From NCBI GenBank assembly GCA_002360535.1, contig DEQR01000060.1, forward strand, positions 1 through 34,014: DNA of 34,014 nucleotides, written 5' to 3'. This document shows, piece after piece, positions 1 to 6,510 of the stretch (position 1 is the stretch's first letter; the number at the start of each line of letters is the position of its first letter). The translations under genes and the position numbers were made by a program. The notes below the pieces were generated by a model that saw only the letters and a program-made list of their open reading frames with translations, was not told the origin of the DNA and made no database searches. The stretch comes from Thiobacillus sp. UBA3361 (GTDB taxonomy: Bacteria > Pseudomonadota > Gammaproteobacteria > Burkholderiales > Thiobacillaceae).

Positions 1-58
1 AATCCGCGTTCTGGTCAAACAGCTAGAAGCCGCCCGCAAGAGACCTTATCAAGCCTAA
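1..58 (+). CDS. C-terminal end of an unidentified gene (partial)
   Basis: A frame open from base 2 ends at a TAA at 56-58 and encodes a short basic tail of 18 residues ending KRPYQA. It stops 36 bases before the replication gene and runs the same way, so it could be the preceding gene of the same mobile element. The visible part is too short to identify, and a chance open frame is possible. Confidence 0.3.
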   Translation, partial: IRVLVKQLEAARKRPYQA

Positions 59-94
59 GCCGACATCCGTTCGCCCCGTTAAGACGAGCAAACC

Positions 95-1891
95 ATGCGC
101 GGCCAGCCTTGGACTGCCCCCCGCCTAAGGGCTTTCCAGCAGGTTATCCAGGCTGATAACGAGGCTTGGAAAGAGGGTCTCCTCGCCAACCTCCCGCCTC
201 GCTGGCTACGCCAGCTTGAACGGGAATACCGCAGGCGTCTATCAGATCATGGCGAGTTCGCTGCAAACGTTTTCCTGCGGGAAAGCTGCGAGCCATTCAA
301 GGGGCTGAGGCTTTCCGCATCCGCCAGCGACGAGGATATCCGGGACCGGGCGCGAGAAATGGCCGCCCTGCACATGGACATCGTTGCACTCTACAAAGAA
401 GCCGGTACGGCGCGTCTGGCTTTGGCAACGCGGCTACAGGGGTGGGGCATCCGGCCTCCCGGCCCCAAGGTCACAGATCGGGGCGCCCTGCAGCGCATGA
501 CTGATGAATACTGGCTGCGGCGCCAAATACGCAAGACCTTGACCCGACAGGTGGAGGCCCTGGCCATCAAGGCCGGGATGGTCTCAAGCCGCGCCGATCG
601 GTATGTGACGGAAGACACGTTCATCCGGCGCCAGGAACAGAAGCGGCGCAATGCCGCAACCCTGGAAGAACTGGAAGCGGTTAATGAACTTGAAGAGTCA
701 ATAAACCTGGGGGATGTTGCCAACCGCTCCTTGGCGAATCCCCGTAACCGTCGGGCCGAACTCATGACCCGTGTCAGCGGCTTTGAACACATAGCCAAGC
801 AAGTCGGGCATGAAGGCGTGTTCATTACCTTGACCTGTCCAAGCCGGTTCCATGCCCGGCATATGCACAGCGGGGAGCCCAACGAACGCTATGACGGCAG
901 CAACCCCCACCAAGGCCAAGCCTATCTTTGCAGGGTATGGGCACGCATCCGGGCCACACTGGCCCGCAAGGGCATTTACGTTTACGGATTTCGCATTGCC
1001 GAACCCCACCATGACGGCACTCCCCATTGGCATCTTCTCTTGTTCTGTGAGCCGGCCAAGCTCGGAACACTCGAAGCTATCTTTCGACGCTACGCCTTGC
1101 AAGACAGCCCAGACGAGCCGGGGGCGTCTGAATACCGGGTGAAATGGATCAAGATCGATCCCACCAAGGGCAGCGCGGCCAGCTACATCGCCAAGTACAT
1201 CTCGAAGAATCTAGACGGCTACGGCCTGGAACAGGAACGGGTACCGGTACAGGAAGGAGAGCAGGAACAGAGCGGTATTGATCCTGCCCAGGCCGCTTCC
1301 AGGGTGGAGGCCTGGGCCTCAGCCTGGGGCATACGCCAATTTCAACAGATTGGCGGCCCGTCCGTAGGCATATGGCGGGAGCTGCGCCGACTCCGTACCG
1401 TTCCCGTTACGGATACTGTTCTGGAACGGGCAAGGAAGGCAGCGGACCGGGGAGACTGGGCCGGATACGTGCAGGCCATGGGCGGTCCTACACTGCCCAG
1501 GAAAGATTGCCCTATCGTCCTTGAGTACCAGGAACCGATACGGTTACTGAGCGGCGTTCCAGTTACCGTTCGTAACCGTTACGGTGAAGAGGCGAGCAAG
1601 CGCGTCTATGGGCTGCGGGTTACCGTCACCGGCACGGTAACCGAGACACGCCAACACCAATGGGAGATTCGTCCCCGTGGATGTGAGCCAAAGGCCCCTT
1701 GGACTCGTGTCAATAACTGTACGGACCCAAGGGCAAGGCGTGCCCATCGCAGAGATACCGAACATGAACGGAGGGCCGGCCATCATCGCACCGGCGGGGG
1801 GCGAGGCGTCATATCGCCCGGCCTGGGGGTCCCCGCAGCAAGGGAGGAAGCGACGGCCCGTAGGGCCGGCGCGGCCCTTGCTGCGGGGTGA
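95..1891 (+). CDS. Phage P2 gpA-like HUH replication endonuclease
   Basis: Probable rolling-circle replication initiator of the phage GPA family, which nicks one strand at the origin and stays bound through a tyrosine. The HUH metal motif is seen as His311-Trp-His313, followed by hydrophobic residues and preceded by His305-His306. The paired catalytic tyrosines are Tyr364 and Tyr368 in SYIAKYISKN, the YxxxY arrangement of P2 gpA. At 598 residues it is shorter than P2 A (about 760). The last 70 or so residues are Arg/Gly-rich and low in complexity, and their DNA carries strong inverted repeats, so the tail may be constrained by DNA function rather than protein fold. The ATG at 95 has only a weak purine-rich ribosome site. 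It lies in what looks like an integrated element whose right end is near 6430. Family assignment is confident; activity is not known. Confidence 0.85.
   Translation: MRGQPWTAPRLRAFQQVIQADNEAWKEGLLANLPPRWLRQLEREYRRRLSDHGEFAANVFLRESCEPFKGLRLSASASDEDIRDRAREMAALHMDIVALYKEAGTARLALATRLQGWGIRPPGPKVTDRGALQRMTDEYWLRRQIRKTLTRQVEALAIKAGMVSSRADRYVTEDTFIRRQEQKRRNAATLEELEAVNELEESINLGDVANRSLANPRNRRAELMTRVSGFEHIAKQVGHEGVFITLTCPSRFHARHMHSGEPNERYDGSNPHQGQAYLCRVWARIRATLARKGIYVYGFRIAEPHHDGTPHWHLLLFCEPAKLGTLEAIFRRYALQDSPDEPGASEYRVKWIKIDPTKGSAASYIAKYISKNLDGYGLEQERVPVQEGEQEQSGIDPAQAASRVEAWASAWGIRQFQQIGGPSVGIWRELRRLRTVPVTDTVLERARKAADRGDWAGYVQAMGGPTLPRKDCPIVLEYQEPIRLLSGVPVTVRNRYGEEASKRVYGLRVTVTGTVTETRQHQWEIRPRGCEPKAPWTRVNNCTDPRARRAHRRDTEHERRAGHHRTGGGRGVISPGLGVPAAREEATARRAGAALAAG
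1618..1642. repeat. Perfect 9-bp inverted repeat within rep 3' region
   Basis: GGTTACCGT and ACGGTAACC form a perfect 9-bp inverted repeat around a 7-base spacer. More copies of the GTTACCG/CGGTAAC core cluster just upstream (about 1400-1420 and 1545-1585). In P2 the replication origin lies inside gene A, so this cluster is a candidate nick or binding region. That role is inference from position and structure. Confidence 0.5.
1831..1888. repeat. Long nested hairpin at the 3' end of rep
   Basis: The 14-base arm CCCCGCAGCAAGGG (1831-1844) pairs perfectly with CCCTTGCTGCGGGG (1875-1888). Inside it a second hairpin pairs CGGCCC (1854-1859) with GGGCCG (1863-1868) across a GTA loop. The structure ends immediately before the rep TGA stop. 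There is no T-tract, so it is not a simple terminator. A single-strand origin or Rep recognition structure is plausible. Confidence 0.6.
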
Positions 1892-1983
1892 GGCCGGGTG
1901 ATAGGCTCGTCTCGGCCTACGCCGGTGCAGTTGGCCGGCCCGAATAAGGGAAATATCGAGACAAATTTAACGAAAAAAAATCC

Positions 1984-3060
1984 ATGCGCTATATCTATGC
2001 GGCCTTCTCAGCAACAATGCTGGCATTTCTTGATATTTCATTATCATATGCAGCTCCATTAACGTACTCGCTTGTGGATTTAGGCCCTATTGTGCGTGCG
2101 TATGGAATAAATAATTCAGGGCTTGTGGTTGGAGAAGCCCCAGGTGATGGCGACCGAATTTATACATGGCAAAATGGAGAATTCAGTGATTTCGGAATTG
2201 GACGCCCCACAGGTATAAATAATTCTGGCGTAATCTCGGGGTTTGATCGCCTGGTATCAACTGAGCCAATGTTTCACGCCGCAACTTGGGCAGGCACCAA
2301 AAAGATCGATTTAGGTACGCTCGGTGGCGCTAACAGCTTCGCTAATTCAATAAATGACCATGGACAGGTTGTCGGCTTGAGTCAGACAGATACCAATGCC
2401 TACCATGCCACCCTTTGGGAAGCTGGCAACGCGATTGACCTGGGCACGCTAGGTGGTATCTATGGATACGCCAGTCAAGCGACCAGTATCAACAATAGCG
2501 GCCAGATAGTGGGGCACAGCGAAGGAATCAAACCTAGTTTGGACATTCATGCGACGCTTTGGAGCGAGGGCACCATCACTGACCTTGGGACACTTGGTGG
2601 TACGGCTAGCTTTGCCCACAGCATTAATGATCTTGGTCAGATTGTCGGTTATAGCTACACCGTTGGAAATTCAAGTTATCACGCCACGATCTGGGATAAC
2701 GGAATTATTAATGATCTTGGGTCCATAGGCACCAATCCTTTTGATTATACAAATAGCTACGCCCTCGATATCAATAGTCAACAATTAATCGTCGGCGCAA
2801 GCGCAGAAAAAGCCACCCTATGGTACAACGGCAGCCCAATCGCCATTAATACCTTGCTAGACGCTACTGGGGCTGGCTGGTCTTTGCAAGTTGCAACTGC
2901 CGTAAATGATTCTGGCTTTATAGTCGGATATGGGCAAAATCCGCAATTGGAAAATCATGGTTTTCTGTTAATACCAATAACTCCCGTTCCTGAGCCAAGC
3001 ATCTGGCTTACGATGCTTATAGGAATTGGGGTGTTTATTTCTTATAAACCAAGCAAATAA
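1984..3060 (+). CDS. HAF-repeat PEP-CTERM surface protein
   Basis: Exported protein of 358 residues with an N-terminal signal peptide (hydrophobic residues about 8-23, cleavage near YAAP). It has a series of HAF-type repeats, each with the pattern DLGTLGG followed by a segment ending SINxxGQIVG; three clear copies and two weaker ones are seen between residues about 100 and 315. The C-terminus is a PEP-CTERM sorting signal: VPEP at 335-338, a hydrophobic helix, and a Lys-containing tail (KPSK). Such proteins are cleaved by an exosortase and delivered to the cell surface or exopolysaccharide. The gene is AT-rich compared with the rep gene before it and the chromosome beyond 6500, suggesting separate origin. 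It converges on a second PEP-CTERM gene. The ATG at 1984 has no good ribosome site. Confidence 0.85.
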   Translation: MRYIYAAFSATMLAFLDISLSYAAPLTYSLVDLGPIVRAYGINNSGLVVGEAPGDGDRIYTWQNGEFSDFGIGRPTGINNSGVISGFDRLVSTEPMFHAATWAGTKKIDLGTLGGANSFANSINDHGQVVGLSQTDTNAYHATLWEAGNAIDLGTLGGIYGYASQATSINNSGQIVGHSEGIKPSLDIHATLWSEGTITDLGTLGGTASFAHSINDLGQIVGYSYTVGNSSYHATIWDNGIINDLGSIGTNPFDYTNSYALDINSQQLIVGASAEKATLWYNGSPIAINTLLDATGAGWSLQVATAVNDSGFIVGYGQNPQLENHGFLLIPITPVPEPSIWLTMLIGIGVFISYKPSK

Positions 3061-3094
3061 AATCGCTTGCCGTCTCAAATCTACGCAACAGCAG

Positions 3095-3126
3095 CCATTG
3101 ACAAGTATTCTCTTGTCTGGCTTTTT
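3095..3126 (+). terminator. Probable intrinsic terminator after the HAF PEP-CTERM gene
   Basis: GACAAG (3100-3105) pairs with CTTGTC (3112-3117), and the stem is extended by CCA/TGG across a two-base bulge. It is followed by CTTTTT (3121-3126). It lies 35 bases after the stop at 3060. Confidence 0.5.
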
Positions 3127-3202
3127 CTCGGCCAAAGGAGCCACTCATAGTAAGGCCATAATAATATGTGAGAATATAAACCACGTGCCACCGTTCACGG
3201 AT

Positions 3203-3988
3203 TTATTTGGTAACTTGCCTCCGCATTATGCTTAATAGTGCGAGACCACAACACACCAGGACAAGCGAGGCGGGTTCGGGAAGTTGATTGTTACTTGTAT
3301 TGCTAGTACGTACAAACCATGCGCCGATGCCTGGCAACTGTTGTGATTCTGGTAAACCATCATCAGTGGCAGGATCACCCACCCATGCACTAGATGATCC
3401 CGACTCCAATAATTGAATTCCAGTGACGGAATCGACATTATATACAGCAATTGCAGACATGCTGGCAGTCATTACACCAATGAAGTCACCCGTCTCAGGC
3501 CTTGGGGGGATACCAGTGAGGCTTCTGTTAGATGTGTATCCAGACAGCATAAACCAAATACCATATCTATCTGAGGTTGATCCCCATCCGCCAGACTCAG
3601 ATGGTGATAATATTGTGTCAAATATCGTCATTACAGTGTAAGGAGTGCTGAAGTCTTTATTATACAAGGGGGCTCCGTCATTCGAAGGGCCTAGAAGATT
3701 GGTAAACAATTCGGCCACTTGATAAGAGGTCGCCCAGTGCCACCCGTCGAAATTAATGCCATGGTATGTTCCTGAGCAAACAGCAGATGGGCACATATTG
3801 TTTGCTTCCCCCCAGGATATTTGATAGTAATCCGGGTAATTGGGTTTGTAATAAATAGATGGCTGCATCCAGTCATAGCCAGTGACTGGATCGTGATATA
3901 TTGGCAAAGAAAAAGATTGAGATGCGCATAGGGTGCAATAAAGAATAAATCCCCCAACATATGATTTAAGTGATTTCATCTTGATCAT
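3203..3988 (-). CDS. PEP-CTERM sorting-domain surface protein
   Basis: Exported protein of about 261 residues. It has a signal peptide (Lys residues then a hydrophobic run ending near QSFSLP) and a C-terminal PEP-CTERM signal: LPEP, a hydrophobic stretch with two Cys, then the basic tail RRQVTK. The middle (TGYDWMQP, ISWGEANNMC, FDGWHWATSYQVAEL) weakly recalls DUF1566-type domains found in other PEP-CTERM proteins, but this is not a firm match. An in-frame ATG exists at 4057, but it lies upstream of the sigma-54 promoter at 4023-4039, so the start is taken at 3988 (3979 also fits). The expected transcript leader is then about 25-35 bases. It converges with the HAF gene, shares its low GC, and is probably exosortase-sorted to the cell surface. 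Confidence 0.8.
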   Translation of the reverse strand: MIKMKSLKSYVGGFILYCTLCASQSFSLPIYHDPVTGYDWMQPSIYYKPNYPDYYQISWGEANNMCPSAVCSGTYHGINFDGWHWATSYQVAELFTNLLGPSNDGAPLYNKDFSTPYTVMTIFDTILSPSESGGWGSTSDRYGIWFMLSGYTSNRSLTGIPPRPETGDFIGVMTASMSAIAVYNVDSVTGIQLLESGSSSAWVGDPATDDGLPESQQLPGIGAWFVRTSNTSNNQLPEPASLVLVCCGLALLSIMRRQVTK

Positions 3989-4022
3989 ATTATTTGTTTC
4001 AACAGTAACCTTCAATGCTCTA

Positions 4023-4039
4023 TGCAAGTTATGCGCCAA
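4023..4039 (-). promoter_or_regulatory. Sigma-54 (-24/-12) promoter for the PEP-CTERM gene
   Basis: Read on the minus strand the site is TTGGCGCATAACTTGCA. It matches the consensus YTGGCACGRNNNTTGCW at the invariant GG and GC with exact spacing, and mismatches at three of the less conserved positions. Transcription should start near 4012, just before the ATG at 3988. PEP-CTERM genes in floc-forming betaproteobacteria are known to depend on RpoN and the PrsK/PrsR regulators, which fits. Confidence 0.7.
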
Positions 4040-4057
4040 CAGAAATAGTCTTGTCAA

Positions 4058-4409
4058 TCAACAAGTTTCCTTATCTAAAGAGCCCAATTGGTAACGAAAT
4101 ATCGACGGTTCGTTCACATGACCATGATATCAAAGGTCTGGACATGACCACCCCTGCCATCCTCGACTGCCCCTCCCTGGGGCAGGTGTCGTCTGGATAC
4201 CTGTCCATCCAGCTCATTCAAGGACCTTTGTCCACAGGTTCCTGCCAGTCGGCATAGGCAAACCTCCGTCTCAGTATCGGCCGAAGCGGACGACCAGGTG
4301 GCGCTGAGGCAGCGTCTGCAATCGTCCAGTAGTGGGCGTAGGTGATAGAACCAAAGAGCGGTCACCTGCGTTTTCGGCAGGTTGGCTTGCCTCGCTGCGT
4401 AGAGCGTCC
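4058..4409. other. Gene-free stretch between PEP-CTERM and nuclease genes
   Basis: Short open frames exist on both strands, but none has a ribosome site or a recognisable family. Composition changes from AT-rich to GC-rich near 4140, which may be a junction between pieces of different origin. No terminal inverted repeats or transposase remnant were recognised. Confidence 0.4.
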
Positions 4410-5894
4410 TCAGTGGTCGTCAGCCTTTGACGCAGAAGCCTTCGGACTCGCGTCAATCAATACGATGTCCTTGCAGTCGGCCAGCTTCAACCGCTTGATA
4501 ATGTCCTTGACTCGCTGCAGCTCTGAGTCGTTGAAGTACATGATGACTTTGATCGATGCCTTCGCGTCACTGGCTTTCTCGTAAATGGCGACTTGATGCT
4601 GTAGGTTTTTCTCCAAGGCCGTGTTCTTGGCGAGCTTGAACTCGACAAGGCTCGCGTTCTTCTTGCCCTTGGAGACCTTGAAGTCCACCGGACCACGTCC
4701 GTTGTTGACTTCGGCGTTCAGATCGAGGTCGGCGGAGTTGTCGAACCATGTGAGCCTGAACATCACGTGTAGGTCAACCTCGCGCTTGATCGGCTGCCCG
4801 TTCACGTAGAACAGTCGGTGTCCCCCCTGATCCTCGATTACATGCTTCAGATACAAGACTCGCTTCATGCTCTGCTCGTACGAAGAGTCGTATTTGTAGA
4901 ACTCAGTGCCGGCCAGGTGCTCACTGACCAAGGCCTTTATGTTCTCGACGAATTGCTGGTGCGTCTCGCGCACCTTCGCGTCTGCGGATCGGTGGGCTTC
5001 AGACCCGTGCTCTTCCTTCCACCGGATGTAGTAGTCGAGCAGTTCGTGGAACTGCTCAATAGTCCTCATGGCTGCGGCGCGCTTCTCCTTCTCCTTCGTC
5101 CGCCGGTTGATCTGCCTGTAGAAGTGCTCATTTACCTGGGTCCGCAGTACTTCGTCGGGAAGCGAGACGCAGATGCTATGGAAGTGGTCGAGCAGGTCAG
5201 TCTGGTTGATCCAGGCCTCGTCGCGCGTCAGGATCTCCTTCGGCGTCAGGATGACGTAGTCGCCATTGGCGACCGGCAGCTCGAAGTAGTCGGCTTGCCA
5301 TCGCTGTGTGTCGTAGTCGAACCGGACGCGCTCGACGCGGCAACGCGCACGCTGCAGCGGTCGCACATATGCAAGTGCGAAGTCCTGCGTGTACTCCAGC
5401 AAGTAGCTCTTGATCAGGTTTGTGGTGAAGTCGCTGAGGTGATCTCGACCCACACCGCCGCTCAGCAACCCCAGCTTTTCCAAATGGCTGCCGTGCGAAA
5501 TGGTCTCATTGCCGAAGTCTTTGAAGACGGCAGTAAGGTTACGAGCGAGAGCACGCGCGAACTCAGGTCCAAGGCCTGTACCGACATTGCCAGTCTTGCT
5601 GAAGCCGAGCCAGTTCTGCTTGATCTCTTTGAACAACAGCCACTGCGAGATCGAGCCAGGAGTCAGTTCACCTGCGACGGCCCGATCCCGAAGGAAGCAA
5701 AGGTACGTGATGATCCCGTCGTGCAGTTCCCGATAAGCAGGGTTCTGGCTATCGTAAAGCAGGAAGGGATCAACAAAGAGGGGCAGGTCGTTGACCAGCG
5801 CGACGTTGAACGCGCCATACTCTTCTAGGACCTCTGGCGGCACGCCGAAGACATCCGAGAAGTAGATGTTCGGAATTCGATCTTCTCCGGCCAT
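4410..5894 (-). CDS. Uncharacterised protein with C-terminal PD-(D/E)xK-like nuclease domain
   Basis: Soluble protein of 494 residues with no signal peptide or membrane segment. The first 380 residues are not recognised; a charged, probably helical stretch lies around residues 265-330. The C-terminal part has GRGPVD404 followed by LVE418FK420, then a helix with ALEKNLQHQVAIYEKA. This is the D...ExK core and following helix of PD-(D/E)xK nucleases, which are common in restriction and other anti-phage proteins. The extreme C-terminus is a basic, Ala/Ser-rich tail. The ATG at 5894 has a good ribosome site (AGGGG, 5 bases upstream on the minus strand). It stands alone, with tandem 11-bp repeats upstream, inside the probable mobile element. 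A single-gene defence nuclease is a reasonable inference; no partner methylase or helicase is visible in the window. Confidence 0.65.
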   Translation of the reverse strand: MAGEDRIPNIYFSDVFGVPPEVLEEYGAFNVALVNDLPLFVDPFLLYDSQNPAYRELHDGIITYLCFLRDRAVAGELTPGSISQWLLFKEIKQNWLGFSKTGNVGTGLGPEFARALARNLTAVFKDFGNETISHGSHLEKLGLLSGGVGRDHLSDFTTNLIKSYLLEYTQDFALAYVRPLQRARCRVERVRFDYDTQRWQADYFELPVANGDYVILTPKEILTRDEAWINQTDLLDHFHSICVSLPDEVLRTQVNEHFYRQINRRTKEKEKRAAAMRTIEQFHELLDYYIRWKEEHGSEAHRSADAKVRETHQQFVENIKALVSEHLAGTEFYKYDSSYEQSMKRVLYLKHVIEDQGGHRLFYVNGQPIKREVDLHVMFRLTWFDNSADLDLNAEVNNGRGPVDFKVSKGKKNASLVEFKLAKNTALEKNLQHQVAIYEKASDAKASIKVIMYFNDSELQRVKDIIKRLKLADCKDIVLIDASPKASASKADDH

Positions 5895-5921
5895 GAGTAC
5901 CCCTGATAATCTAATGGAAAT

Positions 5922-5943
5922 CTTACACCGCGCTTACACCGCG
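5922..5943 (-). promoter_or_regulatory. Tandem 11-bp repeats upstream of the nuclease gene
   Basis: CTTACACCGCG occurs twice end to end (5922-5932 and 5933-5943), 28 bases before the nuclease start. A spacing of one helical turn puts both copies on the same DNA face, as expected for paired regulator sites. The repeat is exact; its function is inferred from position only. Confidence 0.4.
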
Positions 5944-6332
5944 CCGCCTGAACTGCCACTTCCAGGGATCGGCGAGCGCTTGCAATACACTGACGAGTAG
6001 CAAGCTAGCTACCTGATATGGGGCGTGTTGCCCGCTTGCTAACGGTAGCGGGTATCTGTTTTCATCCCAAGCAGATGTCGACTATGGGTCGGTTGCGGGC
6101 ATCCGAACATCGTCAGCAACGTGACCGCTTCGGCCGAACTGGAGCCATACAAGTCTTCTGGCTCGAACGTCCGGAGTTGACCCTTCCGAGCCCTACAAGG
6201 CATCATACTAAATGGCGGCAAGCACGTTACACCCGTCGGTTACCCCTCAGTGCAACATCCTCTTGAACTACCGCTGTCCCCGGCCAATGGCCCGAGCTTG
6301 GTTCGTGCGACGACTCATCACGGATGAACTGG
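5944..6332. other. Gene-free right arm of the mobile element
   Basis: No gene is supported here. An 82-codon open frame at 6018-6266 on the plus strand lacks a ribosome site and any recognisable feature. The stretch lies between the nuclease promoter region and the attachment-like site at 6408-6430, where non-coding arm sequence is normal for integrated elements. Confidence 0.4.
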
Positions 6333-6353
6333 TGACGGTAATATTGACGGTAA
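6333..6353. repeat. Direct repeats of TGACGGTAA near the element end
   Basis: TGACGGTAA occurs at 6333-6341 and 6345-6353. With the two bases before it, the first copy reads GGTGACGGTAA, which also occurs inverted at 1620-1630 inside the rep-gene repeat cluster. They could be integrase arm sites or Rep-binding iterons. The role is inferred. Confidence 0.35.
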
Positions 6354-6407
6354 CTATCTATGTACACTTACCAACTAACTAGAACTATTGGTGCTTGTAG
6401 CTTATTA

Positions 6408-6430
6408 TTCGATTGACGCCGCCTCCACCA
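6408..6430 (+). other. Attachment-site remnant: 3' end of ssrA (tmRNA) or tRNA-Ala
   Basis: The 23 bases read as the 3' end of a tRNA-like molecule: T-loop TTCGATT (6408-6414), T-stem strand GACGC, acceptor strand CGCCTCC with the U70 of alanine-type acceptors, then ACCA. The bases before it do not form the rest of a tRNA or tmRNA, so this is a duplicated 3' end. A terminator follows 12 bases later. This is how the right end (attR) of an element inserted in an RNA gene looks. tmRNA is favoured because ssrA is a very common target, but tRNA-Ala is not excluded. Confidence 0.6.
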
Positions 6431-6442
6431 TCACACTTACAT

Positions 6443-6472
6443 CCCCAACCGATCTCGGTTGGGGATTTTTCT
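6443..6472 (+). terminator. Orphan intrinsic terminator, probably that of the interrupted RNA gene
   Basis: A perfect 9-bp stem CCCCAACCG/CGGTTGGGG with loop ATCT is followed by ATTTTTCT. There is no plus-strand gene upstream within the element arm. Its place directly after the CCA-ending fragment suggests it was the terminator of the RNA gene before insertion. Confidence 0.8.
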
Positions 6473-6510
6473 ATTGCACTCCCGTGGATGTTCTGGCCTG
6501 ACAGCGCACC

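Noticed and set aside
1677..1901. Separate 74-codon gene overlapping the 3' end of rep in another frame
   Set aside because: It has no close ribosome site and is read through the hairpin region. It looks somewhat more protein-like than the rep tail, so a frameshifted rep end cannot be fully excluded.
1984..2030. Sigma-54 promoter for the HAF PEP-CTERM gene like that of its neighbour
   Set aside because: A TTGGC occurs at about 1930 upstream, but the required TTGC at the -12 position is absent, so no site is called.
4114..4456. Possible transposase remnant on the minus strand between the PEP-CTERM and nuclease genes
   Set aside because: The short frames have no catalytic motif of any transposase family that I recognise, and no terminal inverted repeats were found.
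4818..5828. Plus-strand open frame of 336 codons opposite the nuclease gene
   Set aside because: Exact antisense of a gene with good coding signals; the translation is a Val/Leu-rich shadow without recognisable motifs or a ribosome site.
6018..6266. 82-codon open frame in the element's right arm
   Set aside because: No ribosome site, no recognisable family and Arg/Thr-rich composition typical of a chance frame.
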